64,000 bases of DNA from Polytrichum commune. Its lineage: Eukaryota > Streptophyta > Polytrichopsida > Polytrichales > Polytrichaceae. The stretch lies in assembly GCA_950295325.1 (NCBI GenBank), contig OX485805.1, forward strand, positions 25,903,501 to 25,967,500, given 5' to 3'. Within the stretch, counting starts at the first letter, position 1. Each line of letters starts with the position of its first letter. The translations under genes were made by a program, and so were the position numbers. Under the pieces are notes generated by a model that was given only the letters and a program-made list of their open reading frames with translations, ran no database searches and was not told where the DNA came from. Shown here in pieces: positions 41,690-53,799 of this stretch.

Positions 41690-43265
41690 CCTTCCCCAAA
41701 CTTCTAGTGGACATGATTATTAGACTACAAAGGTTGTTTCAAAATGTGAATGCTATCCCATCTACAATTATCCCTCCAACCCGTGGACATCATGATGTAG
41801 GTCCTAAAGAACAACAAAACCTTAGAGACATGACGTCAAATTGGGAAGATGCAGAATTAGATGATAACGTTATTGAGGTTGTCCAACAAACCCAGACCAT
41901 TGTGAACGATGTGTAACCAATGACAAACTCTATGGAAAAATACAATAGAGTGATGGTAGAGGTTGTTGCATCTGTATTTGGAAATCCTTTTGGCAAACCT
42001 GAAATGAACAATGGGACAATGGGTTCAAGGGACACACCTCTAGATCATGTTGAGGATTTGAATCTAACAGATGTTTTGTTGTCATGCCATCCCTTGCTTG
42101 TGGGGGCCTCTGTGACAAAGTTGGCAGCCTCCATGTTTTTCATGACTATCTGCACAATGCATGGGGTAAAAAATAAATTCATGAATGATTTGTTATACTT
42201 TCTATATAAATACATATTGCTTCAACCGAATTCTATGTCTTCCAACATGTACTATGCAAAGGTGCTCGTGGAACAAGTCGTCCACAACTACGAGAGCATA
42301 CATGCTTGCAAGAATGAATGTGTGTTGTTCCAAAGGGGCACATACAAAAATATGAAAAAATATCCAGTTTGTATATTTTAATCGATTTAAAATTTATGGA
42401 AAATCACAAATGCTAGTGAGTGTCCTGAGACATTTCCCTTTAATACTCCTATTGGTTAGATGGACAAGTTACCAAAAATAGTTGTATTGTTGAAGTGGGC
42501 TTATTTAAACAAATCCACCCATGGCAAAATGCATGATGTATACAACTCACCAGTGTAGCATACCAAATTTCTTTTATTTAGAAGTGATTTCCGAAATATT
42601 CGTATGACGTTATCAACATATGGGCTCAACGCATTTTCATCCTTCTATGCCAATGGTCAATCTAGCTAGTATTTGTATTCATATATAATTTGCCTCTTTA
42701 AATGACCATAAAACATATTTTTGTCATTCTTATCCACTCATTCCAAGATAGTATAACATTGATGTATACATGAAACCAATTATAGAACAACCGAAAAACT
42801 GTGATGGTTTTATATGTGGCCAGATGACCATAACATACCGCCAGATTTCATAAAGAGGTTCATACTCAGAAGATGCTTGATGTGGATAATCAATGATTGG
42901 CCAAGATATGACCTCTTATCTGGAATGACACACGCCGGCTATGTTGGTTGCCCTCCATGTAGGCCCGAAGTAACATCAATATACTCAAGGGAGCTACATA
43001 AATGTTTGTCTACTAGATCACGATATTGGTTGCGATCAATGCATCACCCTACAGAATACCGGCCTATAGTGTTGCATTTGAAAATAATACAAAATTACGA
43101 GCCCAACCCATAAGGCCAACAACGAGCGAGATATTGGAACGAGCAACCAAGTACAAAACTTGGTTAGAAGCCGGCAATGTGGCAGGGGAGAGCTAAACCC
43201 ATCGAGGTGGCACAATGTCAAAAGAAGATCATATTTTTTTGAGTTGTCATATTTCAAGGTTGGTC
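41690..43265 (+). pseudogene. Decayed CACTA (En/Spm, Transposase_21) transposase
   Basis: Pieces in several frames follow the order of plant CACTA TNP2-type transposases. An N-terminal part (41920-42381) reads HGVKNKFMNDLLYFLYKYIL, then SSNMYYAKVLVEQ, NYESIHACKNECVLF and YPVCIF. VLRHFPF follows near 42420. A core part (42814-43113) reads LRRCLMWIINDWPRYDLLSG, then THAGYVGCPPC and RSRYWLRSMHHP. VKRRSYFFELSYFK lies near 43215-43255. The frame is broken by stops and shifts and by a gap between 42440 and 42800, so it cannot encode a full transposase. No termini were identified. Confidence 0.8.
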
Positions 43266-44010
43266 TGAAACATACATACTACACATACATCGTTATCTAT
43301 AATTAAGTTTATGGGTTTGCACATGTAGGGAGATTATGAAAATACTGCATATAATCGATATTAACTTGTACTAGGATATATGTGCAGCATTTCCTTGTGC
43401 GCCATTACGATTATTTTGTGCTCCTATCCCATGTCCAGTATGTTTTCTACACCAACACAGAAAACATTGGACCTTAGCAAGTTGTACTACACAACAAGCC
43501 AAGATCTAGAAGGTCCTAAGTTTCTGACTACGAGGAATCCATAAACACTCGGATATGTGTTCCAACCTTAGAGGCCGAAACCTTGTTGTATTCCACATCT
43601 AACATTCCTAATATGGTGGGTGCTATAACGTTGTGTGAGAGAGACGTAGAACTTACAATAACATCTTTGCTTAGGGGTGATTTTGGCAATATATTCGATG
43701 AAGATTGAGTACGACCATGCCTCATAAAAGAGAGTAAAAACGACAACAAGAAGACGCACATGAAAATAAAAATGGAAAATTTGTTGCAATGCATGTTGTG
43801 TCTTCCACATGGGACAAGGACCATAGATCGTTGACGCACGATGTGTACATTGGTTCTCAACTCCCGACTCCCTTGTATGAGAGGTTGCACACATAAAATT
43901 ACAACATAGAAAGAACAACACAAATGCGGCACTTACTGCACAATTTATATCCATCAACAAGTGGTGGTGTATCATGATTTGTAGACTATAAATCGGGAAA
44001 GTTTGTTTCA

Positions 44011-44571
44011 TCACCTTGAAGGGCACCTTTCAAACAGGGGAGGCAAAAGCGTTTCAGAGACCAGAATGGGTTCTTCTATGTTGCACATTGATTCGTAGTC
44101 GCCAACAAAAATGGTTTGATGACCATATGAATCTCCAAACTTTGCATCATAGAGGTATCTCCCAAGGGACAAGCAAGTGGAGTTTTCCAAAACATGCTTG
44201 ACCACCCAAGTCTCTGCACATGTGGCCAGTGCAGGTTGGTTCACACATACAAATTTATTGGACAGTCTTCTGGTAGCTTCAAAGTCTCCATTCCAAGAGC
44301 CGTGACATTCTTCGCACACAAGGTTTGCCGCATTGTTGCCGCCACCACATGAGCATGTCCCATGCGCATGACCAAGCATAGGTGCACAACAACCATCCGG
44401 TGCAACAAGTTTTAGGGATGGGAAACGACTACCATGCATTCCCGCTGATGGTATATGTGCAACAACTGGTTGTTTTACGAAACAAGCATGTAGTTGTGAT
44501 CCAAAGCATTTCAGGGACCCGGAGGATACCCCTCCATTGTTGTCATCATTCCCCCCCTTAACATCCTCCAT
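44011..44571 (-). CDS. Unrecognised Cys-rich open frame
   Basis: 186 codons with paired cysteines (CSCGGG and CEECHG) that could bind zinc. No family is recognised, there is no visible promoter or intron, and the neighbourhood is transposon debris. Treat as hypothetical, possibly part of a CACTA element. Confidence 0.2.
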   Translation of the reverse strand: MEDVKGGNDDNNGGVSSGSLKCFGSQLHACFVKQPVVAHIPSAGMHGSRFPSLKLVAPDGCCAPMLGHAHGTCSCGGGNNAANLVCEECHGSWNGDFEATRRLSNKFVCVNQPALATCAETWVVKHVLENSTCLSLGRYLYDAKFGDSYGHQTIFVGDYESMCNIEEPILVSETLLPPLFERCPSR

Positions 44572-45837
44572 AGGAGATTGAACAATGCCATGTACACTTG
44601 GAATTGTCGTAGAGGCATGCTACACCAAATGGGCTTGCAATATTTGTAACATTGACCCATTGCCATGTGCCAATGATCCCTGGATGGGCTGACCATCATT
44701 GTGGACACACCCGCTCCCTTCACTCAACAACAATGGACATCCTTGTCGAAGGAGATCCATGCATGCAGAATTGCCGTCCGCAGACACGATGTGCGGGAAG
44801 CCTCCAATGTGTACCTCCACTACGCACCCATCATATTACATTGGCTGCAGATTACAAACCAAAATATGCACATCAATTGGACTATGTTTGGTGATATTGG
44901 TATCATGTACAATGTACTGTTTATGTGTATTCAAATTTTGCATGAAACGCGTGTTAAATGTACCATTGAGAGCGTATTTGTGAGAGCTTTCCAAAGGTAT
45001 ATCATATGCCCATTTTGATGGAGAAATTAGTCTGAGATGGTTGGTCAAAGTTTTGGGGTCTGTGAAAGTACACTAGCCAACTTGTCAATCAACTTCTAAG
45101 AGCGATGTCCATGGGGACTCAAGGCCCCCCCACAGGGCCCAAAAATTACTCAACTTTGAGAATACACTTATCCCCATATATATATACACATATAAGGTTG
45201 TCTTCTTAAACTTCTATGTGTATATGTACTTGATAAATGGTAAAAAAAGAGCAACTTCCTCAATTGTATGTATGTACTAAGGTTCATACAAGTTAGTGCA
45301 TCCCTAGGGATTTATTCCTATAGGTTTTAGGTTGGGATTATTAAAAACAACTAGGGAAATTAAAACTCATATGCATGTCCATGTTGAATCTCAATCGAAT
45401 TTGTAACATAAACATATTAAAAGTCCATTAACATCCTTTATATATAAATTTGTTCTAAATTGGGTATATGTAATCAATGAGATCAATTCTAGTATTCAGA
45501 GGCCATTGGAGTTTTACCACTAGGGTTGGAGAATAATCATAGTTTTTGTTGGTGTAATAGCTGAGGGTGATTGTGGAATTCGGGTTGTTGGTGTTGGTGA
45601 TAGGATTTTAGAGGTTGAGTGGGATACTAGTATTGGTGGTAACGGTGGTGTTTTAGGGTTCGCTATTCTTTGCGAGAGGTGGATTACGAGACGGTGGGAT
45701 GACGACGCCCGTGTGGCAGCAGAGCCAGCGTTGCAGCTAACTGTTGGATTTCATTTTGTGGATTACCTAGCCTTCATTTTGTGTCGCGCTGAGGTTCTAC
45801 TCGTTTACCTCATATATATCCTTCCGTGAAGCCAATT

Positions 45838-45866
45838 GAAAAGAAAAGAAAAGAAAAGAAAAGAAT
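45838..45866 (+). repeat. (AAAAG)n microsatellite
   Basis: About five to six AAAAG units. Confidence 0.85.
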
Positions 45867-46420
45867 GGCCACTTTAGGTTTGGGTTGGTTTGAAATAGTG
45901 CAACATACATGATGATTTTGGCCAAATTTCCATCATGTTTGTGTGGAGTTTTGACAGGTCCTCATTTGCGTCCACCTGGTTCTCAACTGTGTTCGCCACT
46001 CTTCGTCATCAATCCAAAGGCAATGCACTGCTTGAATAATCAATTGGATAAGTGTTGGTATGGTTGAAACCCTAATTTCTTGTCAAGAGCATGCAGATGT
46101 TTCTGACATTCCACTTCTATTCCAGGACTTGTTTGCAACTTTGCATTGAGGGCTTTATGGTAATTTTGAATTGTCTTGTGCTGCTCATAAACCCTCAGGC
46201 CGAAATCTATTGTATAGGTTGACTTTATAGCCGGACTGACATGCTTGACGTATTTGACTGTTGATGATTATCAATGAGAATTCATTTTAGCTTCTAGGAT
46301 TTAGGAATGGTGAGAGTCAGTTAGAATCTCCAGGACCTTCCTGTGCATGTCGATGGTGCTGAGTCTGCTGACTAAAGGAGTTTTCATTTTTGGGTATCTT
46401 GGCCACTGGACAATGTCTAT

Positions 46421-46635
46421 GATCGGGGAGAACCGGCAGTTAGTTACATACGAACTGGTTGAGTTTAAGAAATAACCGGTTGAAGTTCAAGATTTCAGGG
46501 GAATTACCGATCACTAAGGTATTCATGGAATATACTTCAAATTCATATAGAAAAACCGAAGTATGTCAACATGTAACCGGTTGGACTTGCAAACACTAGG
46601 ATCTCAACCGATTATGCCCATAAATCTCCCCGATC
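46421..46635. mobile_element. AACCGG-rich MITE, copy 1
   Basis: Exact 11-bp inverted ends, GATCGGGGAGA and TCTCCCCGATC, bracket 215 bp rich in AACCGGTTGA-type words. Similar words occur just outside both ends (CACTGGACAATGT before, CACTGGACAACGT overlapping or after), a possible target duplication. A related copy lies at 52547-52765. Confidence 0.7.
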
Positions 46636-47665
46636 ACTGGACAACGTAAGGTTTTCATATTCTAAAACTTTGAATTTTTCTCCAACACAAATGTGAGATT
46701 TTGCAAAGTGTGTTAACAAGATTTTAAGCTTACAGAGTCATTACAGGTACATGCAAGGGAGTCGGACATTGTCTTCTCCAGTAATGGGTGATGCTGTTAA
46801 CATTCGATAAGCAGCAGGATTGCTGTCAAAGAATAATTTGAAGAGCAATTATCACTTAATTCAACCTTCTCATCTACAGTGTATTAAGGCATACGTCATG
46901 CTATGTCTTGGGGCCTCATATCATGGCGTGCAAATAATTGTTGGTACCATAGTGAGTGTGGTGTTGCAACAAGGTGGTTTTCGGGCTTGGCCATAAATCT
47001 TCCATGCACTAGTCCAGTGCCTAGATAACAATGAATACAACAATATGGAGGGTGCCTTGGGTGCTCTTTTCAAGGTCTGATACTAGCATGTGCATTCAAA
47101 ATTCTCTTAAGATCAAATTTAATTCATATCCAATCATCTTTCTATTTGAGAATATTTTGTTTTCCTTTCATTCTTCCCCCATGGGCCATGTAAACCTTAT
47201 CAAATCCTCACTGATTCGTATACATGGATTGGAATATTAAACTTGTGAATTTTTGATGTCTTGTCAACTGTATTTATTTACTTTTCTTTGAAACATTTTC
47301 TCATTTTCCATCGCTTTAATTATTGTGAACGTAATTTAGTGTCTTATTTCTTTGCTACAAATCTAAATTTGTATGTGATAGAAGATTAAAGTCTTCGATT
47401 TGACACTTTATTCAAAGAAAGTAAGAGTGCAGAGAAGTTTTTTTTAATTTTTTTTTAAATTAATCTTTTCTGTTACCTCACATATGAGCTGTGGTTGTTC
47501 ATGTGAATTGGGAGTTTTGAGAGCTCAATGTTGTTGATATTTGAAGTTCTGAATCACAGGTATTTGAGGAAATACCTTAAATGTTGGACTCAGATGTCCC
47601 ATGAGTTCCTGACTGCCTTATTAGTATTTTCCCCCTACTAGTTTACTCCACGTATTTGGTCAAGA
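46636..47665. other. Intergenic
   Basis: No gene or structured repeat recognised. Confidence 0.4.
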
Positions 47666-47669
47666 CCAG

Positions 47670-48010
47670 TTGCGGCACATAAAACTTCACCTAATAAACA
47701 CCAAACTAGACCCAATATACATCAAATTGGACCCAATATATACTAAAATGCATCCAATAGGCAATACATTGCAAAGTGCATCATTCCCATACCCAAACAT
47801 GAACCGAACGCCATCCAATAGCAACCCTACGGCACCCAATACAACCAGGATGGCAACCCATTTAAATCAAACGACACCCCATATTAACCGTTGTTGCACC
47901 CCATGCAAACCGGACTACAACCCGACCAACCGGAGGGCACCTCATACCTCCCTAAACCCAACCCATGCCACCCACTATATGGGCAAAGGGTATGCCTCAC
48001 CCTAACAAAT
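47670..48010 (+). repeat. Degenerate short-period array, about 17-20 bp
   Basis: Words like ACCCAATA, GCACCCAATACAACC and CATCCAATAGCAA recur every 17-20 bases for about 330 bases, much diverged. It produces a long but meaningless open frame. Confidence 0.55.
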
Positions 48011-48589
48011 TTGATTGTAACCCCATATAATACCCAGTGGGTTTGAAACATCAACATTGGGAACACCACCTAGCTTTCGACTAGGCCATCAAGACTACAC
48101 CAACTTATTGCTACCACCGGATACCGGTGACCGCATCCATTGTGATTCCTGCAACCCTACACGGTTGATTTGGACAAGTTTTCTTCTAGTGACTTTGCCT
48201 ATATCTCTCATATAAGGCTTTAGCTTCCTAGTGGTACTTCCCAAATTCCCCTAGTGGCATAGAACGTCAAATGTTATCTAATAATTATTTTAAAAATTCC
48301 TATGGCCTCTAATATGCTTCAATGGCAAAGATTTGAAATTTACCTCAAAAACAAAACCATGTCCATAACAATACTCAGTTGGTGAGCTATCTTCAACTAC
48401 CATGCCTTCAGATTCAGTCTGAAGCTCTAGGATTCCAACATCAGGAGGCTCTAATCTTGAATTTGTTGTGGGGCCCATAAACATAGCTCATCAACTGAGC
48501 AATTTCATGTCTACTAATTAAGGTTGCAATTGAATAAAAACTTTAAAAATATCACATATCTTTCTCCATCCACATAGTATTATCAATTT

Positions 48590-48935
48590 TTGCGAATATT
48601 TTTTGACTAGATCATAGAATCTCCTAGGATATGAAACACGAGATTGATGTGAGATGTCTAGCAAATCCATCCAAAATGCAGCCATAGCCAAATTCCTCAT
48701 AATTTTTGGAGATCACATGAACATCTCTATCAATAACAAAGCAAATATTTTCGAGCATAGTAAATGGTCATACAAATACCCTCAATTATGTTGACGATTC
48801 AACCTAGAATGGTTAACATATCTTGAGCATGCATTCCGATCTATTTCAAATAAATGTCTTCTTGGTATCCATTCTCGGAGCCACACCCAACCACACCCCA
48901 CTCAAATTTAGGTGTCCGATCAACACAAGTAACCG
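48590..48935 (-). repeat. DR1 dispersed repeat, copy 5 (inverted)
   Basis: The complement reads GATCGGACACCTAAATTTGA, GTGGGGTGTGGTTGGGTG, CTCAAGATATGTTAACCATT, ATCGTCAACATAATTGAGGG, ATGACCATTTACTATGC, GGAATTTGGCTATGGCTGCA and TTTCATATCCTAGGAGA. It has the same order as copies 1-3. Confidence 0.7.
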
Positions 48936-48984
48936 AATTAGGCACGTCTGTCTTGTGGGTCACTCTTGTACCTAGTACATGGAC

Positions 48985-49848
48985 TAATTCAAGTTCCTTG
49001 TAGAACGCCCAATTCTATCTGCCCGATGAACCTGTTGCAAACATGAAGCTGGCTTCAAAGGATCCCGTTGTCGTTGTGTCAGCCTCATCTCGCAATCCTT
49101 GTCTACGGGAAGAATTGGACCAGTGATCATCCAATGTAGATTCACTGCTTATCGAACCTCACAGGCTTGTCGAAACCATACATCAAGCTCGGTTTGCATG
49201 CTGGCAAAAACGGCATCAATGCTTCGGTCACCAGGAACTGGCGAGCAACACGCATCTTGGGTCTAATTTTCCTTGTGTACGCCCAGTGCCATCTGCCGAC
49301 GAACCTGTTGCAGATATGAATCTGGCTTCAAAGAATCCCGTTGTGGTTGTTTCAACCTGACCTCGTAATCCTTGTTCTGTGGGAAGAATTGGACCAGTGA
49401 TCATCCAATGTAGATTCACTGCTTATCGAACCTCACAGGCTTGTCGAAACCATACATCAAGCTCGGTTTGCATGCTGGCAAAGACGGCATCAATGCTTCG
49501 GTCACCAGGAACTGGCGAGCAACACGCATCTTGGGTCTAATTTAAGTTGCTTTTCCTTGTGTCGCCCAGTGCCATCTGCCGACGAACCTGTTGCAAATAT
49601 GAAGCTGGCTTCAAAGAATCCCGTTGTGGTTGTTTCAACCTGACCTCGTAATCCTTGTTCTGTCGGAAGACTTAGAGCGGTGATCATCCAATGTAGATTC
49701 CCTGCTTATCGAAACTCACAGGCTTGTCGAAACCATACGTCAAGCTTGGTTTGCTTGCTGGCAAAGACGGCGTCAATGCTTCATCCACCAAGACCTGATG
49801 AGAAACACACGTCTTGGGTCTAATTTGAGTTCCTTGTGTACGCCCAAT
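48985..49848 (-). repeat. Three extra tandem copies of the LecRK 3' end, about 280-bp unit
   Basis: Units at about 48990-49270, 49271-49550 and 49550-49830 are near-identical to the terminal coding part of the kinase gene (about 49835-50100). Each holds GAACCTGTTGCAAATATGAA, GGCTTCAAAGAATCCCGTTG, GTGATCATCCAATGTAGATT, CACAGGCTTGTCGAAACCAT and CGAGCAACACGCATCTTGGG. Short minus-strand frames within (49228-49419, 49502-49687) are reading-frame debris. Confidence 0.85.
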
Positions 49849-52086
49849 TCAATCTGCCCATGAACCTGTTGCAAATATGAAGCTAGCTTCAGAGGATCCC
49901 GTTGTGGTTGTGCCGGCCCGACCTCGCCATCCTTGTCTGTGGGAAGAATTCGAGCGGTGATCATCCAATACAGATTCACTGCTATCGAATCTCACAGGCT
50001 TGTCGAAACCAAACATCAAACTCGGTTTGCATGCTGGCAAAGACGGCATCAATACCTCGCCCACCAGGACCTGGTGAGCGACACGCATCTTGGGTCTTGC
50101 ATCGGGATCCGGGTGGCAGCACAACAACCCAAGCTGCAACAAACACGTCAATTGCTCCACGTCAAACATTGATTCTAACCTAGGGTCTGCAACACGGAGG
50201 AGATGACCATCCTCGTGGGCACACCACACATAGTCGACCAGCGTCGTAAACTTTTCCTCCTCTTCCTGCTCTTCAGACAGGGTGAACTCGATCAGCGCAG
50301 GTCTTCCGCATGCCACTACCAGTGCGAGAACTCCAAAGCTGAAGACATCGGATTTTTCCGTTGCTCTCCCTGTGTGCGCCATCTCGGGTGCAATGTAGCC
50401 GAAAGTGCCTGCCAGGCGGGTTTGTTTGGAGGAAACGCTGTGGTTCATGAACCGCGCCAACCCAAAATCACCAAGATGCGCATTGAATTCCTCGTCCAGC
50501 AAGACGTTACTATCTTTTAGGTCTCTGTGCAGGACACGCTTCTTCCATCCATCGTGTAGGTAAGTGACCGCGGCGGCCACTCCCATCATGATGTGGTGGC
50601 GCTTCTCCCACGTGAGCACTGGCTTTGACTCATGAGACGGAAAAATCCATTTGTCAAGGCTGTTGTTGGGCATGTACTTGTACACAAGCAATAGGTGTTC
50701 ATTTTCCCAACACCAGCCGTAGAGCTGAACTAGGTTTCGGTGACGAATCTGGCTGATGACGGAAACCTCCGCAAGGAAATTGCCTGCAGCACGAGCTTCA
50801 GCGGATGATTGCAGCATGCGTTTCACAGCTACATCGATATTATTCATGGATCTCGTGTCTCTCACAGCCCCCTTGAATACTTGACCAAACCCCCCCTTGC
50901 CCAACACATGGTCCTCGCTGAAGCCATTGGTGGCGCTGCTAAGCTCCTCGTATGTGAACTGCCGTAACCACATGTGCTCCTGCTCAAACTGCATCTTGAT
51001 ATTCAAAGCAACCGTGTCCGCTCCTTCATCAAGTTGCCCCTGCGCTTGTTTCGCACGCACAATAGCACGACGACGCATGAGTAGAAGACACGCTGCAAGG
51101 CCAATAAGAAGAATCAAGGCCACCCCTGTGGCGAGTCCGGCGACCAGGCCAACCTGTGAATTACTTTTTTTCGCGAGCTGCATTATCAAATTACTGGAGC
51201 TTTGGAAGCTCCACGACTTGATGTGGTGAACCTCCGGAGCACTGGCAACTGAGCCACTGAATCCGACGTACATGTAGTCGTCAACCACGCCGCTTAGGTC
51301 AAGGTTCTTCACGGTTATGATCGGGGTTGCAGGCCTTGCCACACCTTGAAGGGTTGATCCTTTTGTGAAACGAACTTGTAGGGTTTGGTTTCCCCCATCG
51401 TAGTCAATCCAGGAAGTGAAGTCGTCGCCTGCAATGAGGTACACGCAAGAGTTTATTGAACTACATAGATCGAAGAAAGCTGTTGAGTTCATGCTGTTGA
51501 CATTGACACCGATGTGATTGGCACTAGGATCATTGAACTCGGGGTTTTCCCAAGTATCAAATTCCACTGCAAACACGTGGTTGTTTGCGTCTCCGTTGTG
51601 TGTCTTATTCAAAAGGCACATACAAGCACCGGCGCCTGCGAGTGTAGAATTGTGCTGGTTATAAGTAGCAAGCATGAAGGCGAACCCGGCGGAACTACTC
51701 CCCATAATTGAAAAAGTGAAGGCAGTACTGAACGAGGCTACTCTTTTTGGCGCAGTTGTATTAGAAGACGTCCGCATTTGGACAAGCTGTGAATACAGCA
51801 CCTGTCCACAAGTAAAGTTACGAAAGGGGCTGGCGCTGGAAGCGTCCGCATTGAGCAAGACGGAGGAACCGTTAACTCGTGAATCGTTCACAAATGTGAG
51901 CAATGAATTGTCACTGGAGCTGGAATTGAAGGTATTAAAGGCAAAAGTGGTGGTGTTCAGGCTAAGACCTTGACATGTGGACAGAGTTGTAATTGTCAGG
52001 TAGGCTAGAAGAAGCACTCGGCAGACTAAGAGGCGCCAACTTGAGGCTGCAAGTGAGCTGCCCAAAATCGTTGGAAGCAGCAGCAT
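49849..52086 (-). CDS. L-type lectin receptor-like kinase (intronless)
   Basis: 745 residues from ATG at 52086. A signal peptide comes first (about 1-40), then a legume-lectin domain to about 300: [20 protein letters not shown] carries the metal-site pattern, followed by [14 protein letters not shown] and [13 protein letters not shown]. One membrane span lies at about 313-338. The kinase domain has GKGGFGQVF (G396), VAVKR (K422), [12 protein letters not shown] (D522), GDFGLARF (D540) and [10 protein letters not shown], so it is an RD kinase with all core residues. It would sit in the plasma membrane and signal from an external ligand, as LecRKs in immunity or development do; ligand unknown. 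The tail after about residue 680 is Ser/Arg/Gly-rich, and its DNA is repeated three more times downstream. The ATG is the first in a long clean frame with a hydrophobic leader. Confidence 0.93.
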   Translation of the reverse strand: MLLLPTILGSSLAASSWRLLVCRVLLLAYLTITTLSTCQGLSLNTTTFAFNTFNSSSSDNSLLTFVNDSRVNGSSVLLNADASSASPFRNFTCGQVLYSQLVQMRTSSNTTAPKRVASFSTAFTFSIMGSSSAGFAFMLATYNQHNSTLAGAGACMCLLNKTHNGDANNHVFAVEFDTWENPEFNDPSANHIGVNVNSMNSTAFFDLCSSINSCVYLIAGDDFTSWIDYDGGNQTLQVRFTKGSTLQGVARPATPIITVKNLDLSGVVDDYMYVGFSGSVASAPEVHHIKSWSFQSSSNLIMQLAKKSNSQVGLVAGLATGVALILLIGLAACLLLMRRRAIVRAKQAQGQLDEGADTVALNIKMQFEQEHMWLRQFTYEELSSATNGFSEDHVLGKGGFGQVFKGAVRDTRSMNNIDVAVKRMLQSSAEARAAGNFLAEVSVISQIRHRNLVQLYGWCWENEHLLLVYKYMPNNSLDKWIFPSHESKPVLTWEKRHHIMMGVAAAVTYLHDGWKKRVLHRDLKDSNVLLDEEFNAHLGDFGLARFMNHSVSSKQTRLAGTFGYIAPEMAHTGRATEKSDVFSFGVLALVVACGRPALIEFTLSEEQEEEEKFTTLVDYVWCAHEDGHLLRVADPRLESMFDVEQLTCLLQLGLLCCHPDPDARPKMRVAHQVLVGEVLMPSLPACKPSLMFGFDKPVRFDSSESVLDDHRSNSSHRQGWRGRAGTTTTGSSEASFIFATGSWAD

Positions 52087-52546
52087 TTTGTCACCTCACG
52101 TAATAAACTCGGGCTAGCCCTACCCCATCCTCCCTGAACAATTGCAGGTATTGCTGTTCAACCCCCATCTATGGATCTGAAGGAGGTCTCACTTCTCTTG
52201 AACATCTTCGGTAAACGAAATCCAAGTTTCGTTGACAAGATGCACCCTGAGAAACAAATCACTGGTGTACTTACATCACAAAATCTTAGAATTATGTCAC
52301 TCCCGGTGCGCACACTCGCTTCAAAACTGCGCCGCAGTAGGCATCGCAGCGAGGGTGTCGGGTGTGAGCCTGCAGCGCAGGGGGGAAAGACGTCCAAAGT
52401 CACGATTCCATAGTCTTCGAGATTACTGCCCATGGTCGATCACTTCCAGAGATTTTCACAACTTGTCAGACCATGTCGACAAGAAATATTATCGTGTAAA
52501 GAAGCAACCTTGAAATTACTAACAACTTGTACTAACTGTCTTCCGA
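52087..52546 (-). promoter_or_regulatory. LecRK upstream region
   Basis: Probable promoter and leader by position only. No distinctive element seen. Confidence 0.35.
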
Positions 52547-52765
52547 GCTATGTCCGGGAAGAACCGGCGGTTAGTTACAGATGAACCGGTTGAGTTTGAG
52601 AAATAACCGGTTGAAGTTGGAGACTTCAAGAAAATTACCAAATCATTTTAGAGGAATGTATGGAATATACGTCAAATGGAATAAAGCAAATCCGGAAGAT
52701 GTCAACATGTAACCGGCTGGATTTAGAATCACTGGCATCTTGACCGACTATGAAATTTGGGTGGA
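52547..52765. mobile_element. AACCGG-rich MITE, copy 2 (degraded)
   Basis: Aligns with 46421-46635: AGAACCGGCGGTTAGTTACA, GAACCGGTTGAGTTTGAGAA, ATAACCGGTTGAAGTT, ATGTCAACATGTAACCGG. The outer ends are mutated, so the inverted repeat is no longer clear. Confidence 0.65.
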
Positions 52766-53795
52766 GTTATACTCTTGGCACATTGTGATGCTACCCGAAG
52801 ATCCTACAAGTGGTGTGCACGTAGGTGATATTGAACAAGTGATTGTCTATTTTTTTAATATAATAAAATTATATTAAACTAATGTTTTTTTACAAATTTT
52901 TGTGATGATGCCCTCAAGTACATAATGAATTCAAGGATCATGAAAAAAAATCCAACTTCAAAATAATTAAGGTCATGAAATCTACGTTCAAAACCAAACT
53001 CAACCATTTGCTTTTGCAACGATGCTAAGATGTGAGCATGCCAACGTGAGCCTAAGAGCGGTGAGTAGGGATTGTATGAGCCCACAACCTCCAAAAATTT
53101 CAAAATGATGTAATTTCAAAATGTTTTTGGTTAACAAGTCAGAGATCGATGTTTTTTCAATTAAAAATACTATGTTTATTTAAAATACCTATTACCACAT
53201 GACCGATGACCGAGGATTTTAGATTAAATAAACCTCACAAGGTGATGCTATTGCATGTTTTAAATTTTATATCATTGTGAGGCCAAACCCACCACCCTTA
53301 AGCGTCCTAGTCCGGGTGATGGTTTTGTGAGTCACATGTGTAGCACCAATTTCACAATATCATGGTAGGTACCCTCCATGTTAATGAATATCCCATGGCT
53401 CAAGATTGTGATACTTTATTATTGCTTGTTTCTTGAACAAGTGGGGCATTAGCCTTCTCTAGGGTCCACCCTGCACCCTTGGCCACACATGCCATTAAAG
53501 ATATGCCTCTAGCACCCTTAATCTTCACTTCCCTTGCCTTCCCCTTGTTAGGATCATTCATCTTCTCCATTCTTGTAAATGTAAGTTATTTTGATCAAGA
53601 GGATGCAAGTGTTTAAAAACACTGTTCTCAATAATCAATCTCAATTACACTTACTTGTGGAGCAACACCTAAAACTATATAGTCTAATAAATCCAACATC
53701 CACACATGTACCACGTCATCAAAAGGTAGTGTGACGTGGCCGTCATTTAATCTTGGTGATGCCACCCAAAATTAAGCCAAGCTTTAGGCCACTAA
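52766..53795. other. Intergenic
   Basis: AT-rich, no gene recognised. Confidence 0.4.
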
Positions 53796-53799
53796 CTAG

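Larger units (their letters stand above)
43266..46420. other. Intergenic; transposon-like open frames of unknown identity
   Basis: A minus-strand frame at 44011-44571 (186 codons) has a Cys/His-rich stretch (CCAPMLGHAHGTCSCGGG, then LVCEECHGSW). A plus-strand frame at 44701-45018 has NVYLHYAPIILHWLQI. Neither is recognised; they follow the CACTA remnant and could be its accessory sequence or noise. An (AAAAG)n run lies at about 45838-45866. Confidence 0.3.

Noticed and set aside
49228-49979. Short minus-strand frames ending CVLLASSW or similar as separate genes
   Set aside because: They are fragments of the duplicated LecRK tail in other reading frames.
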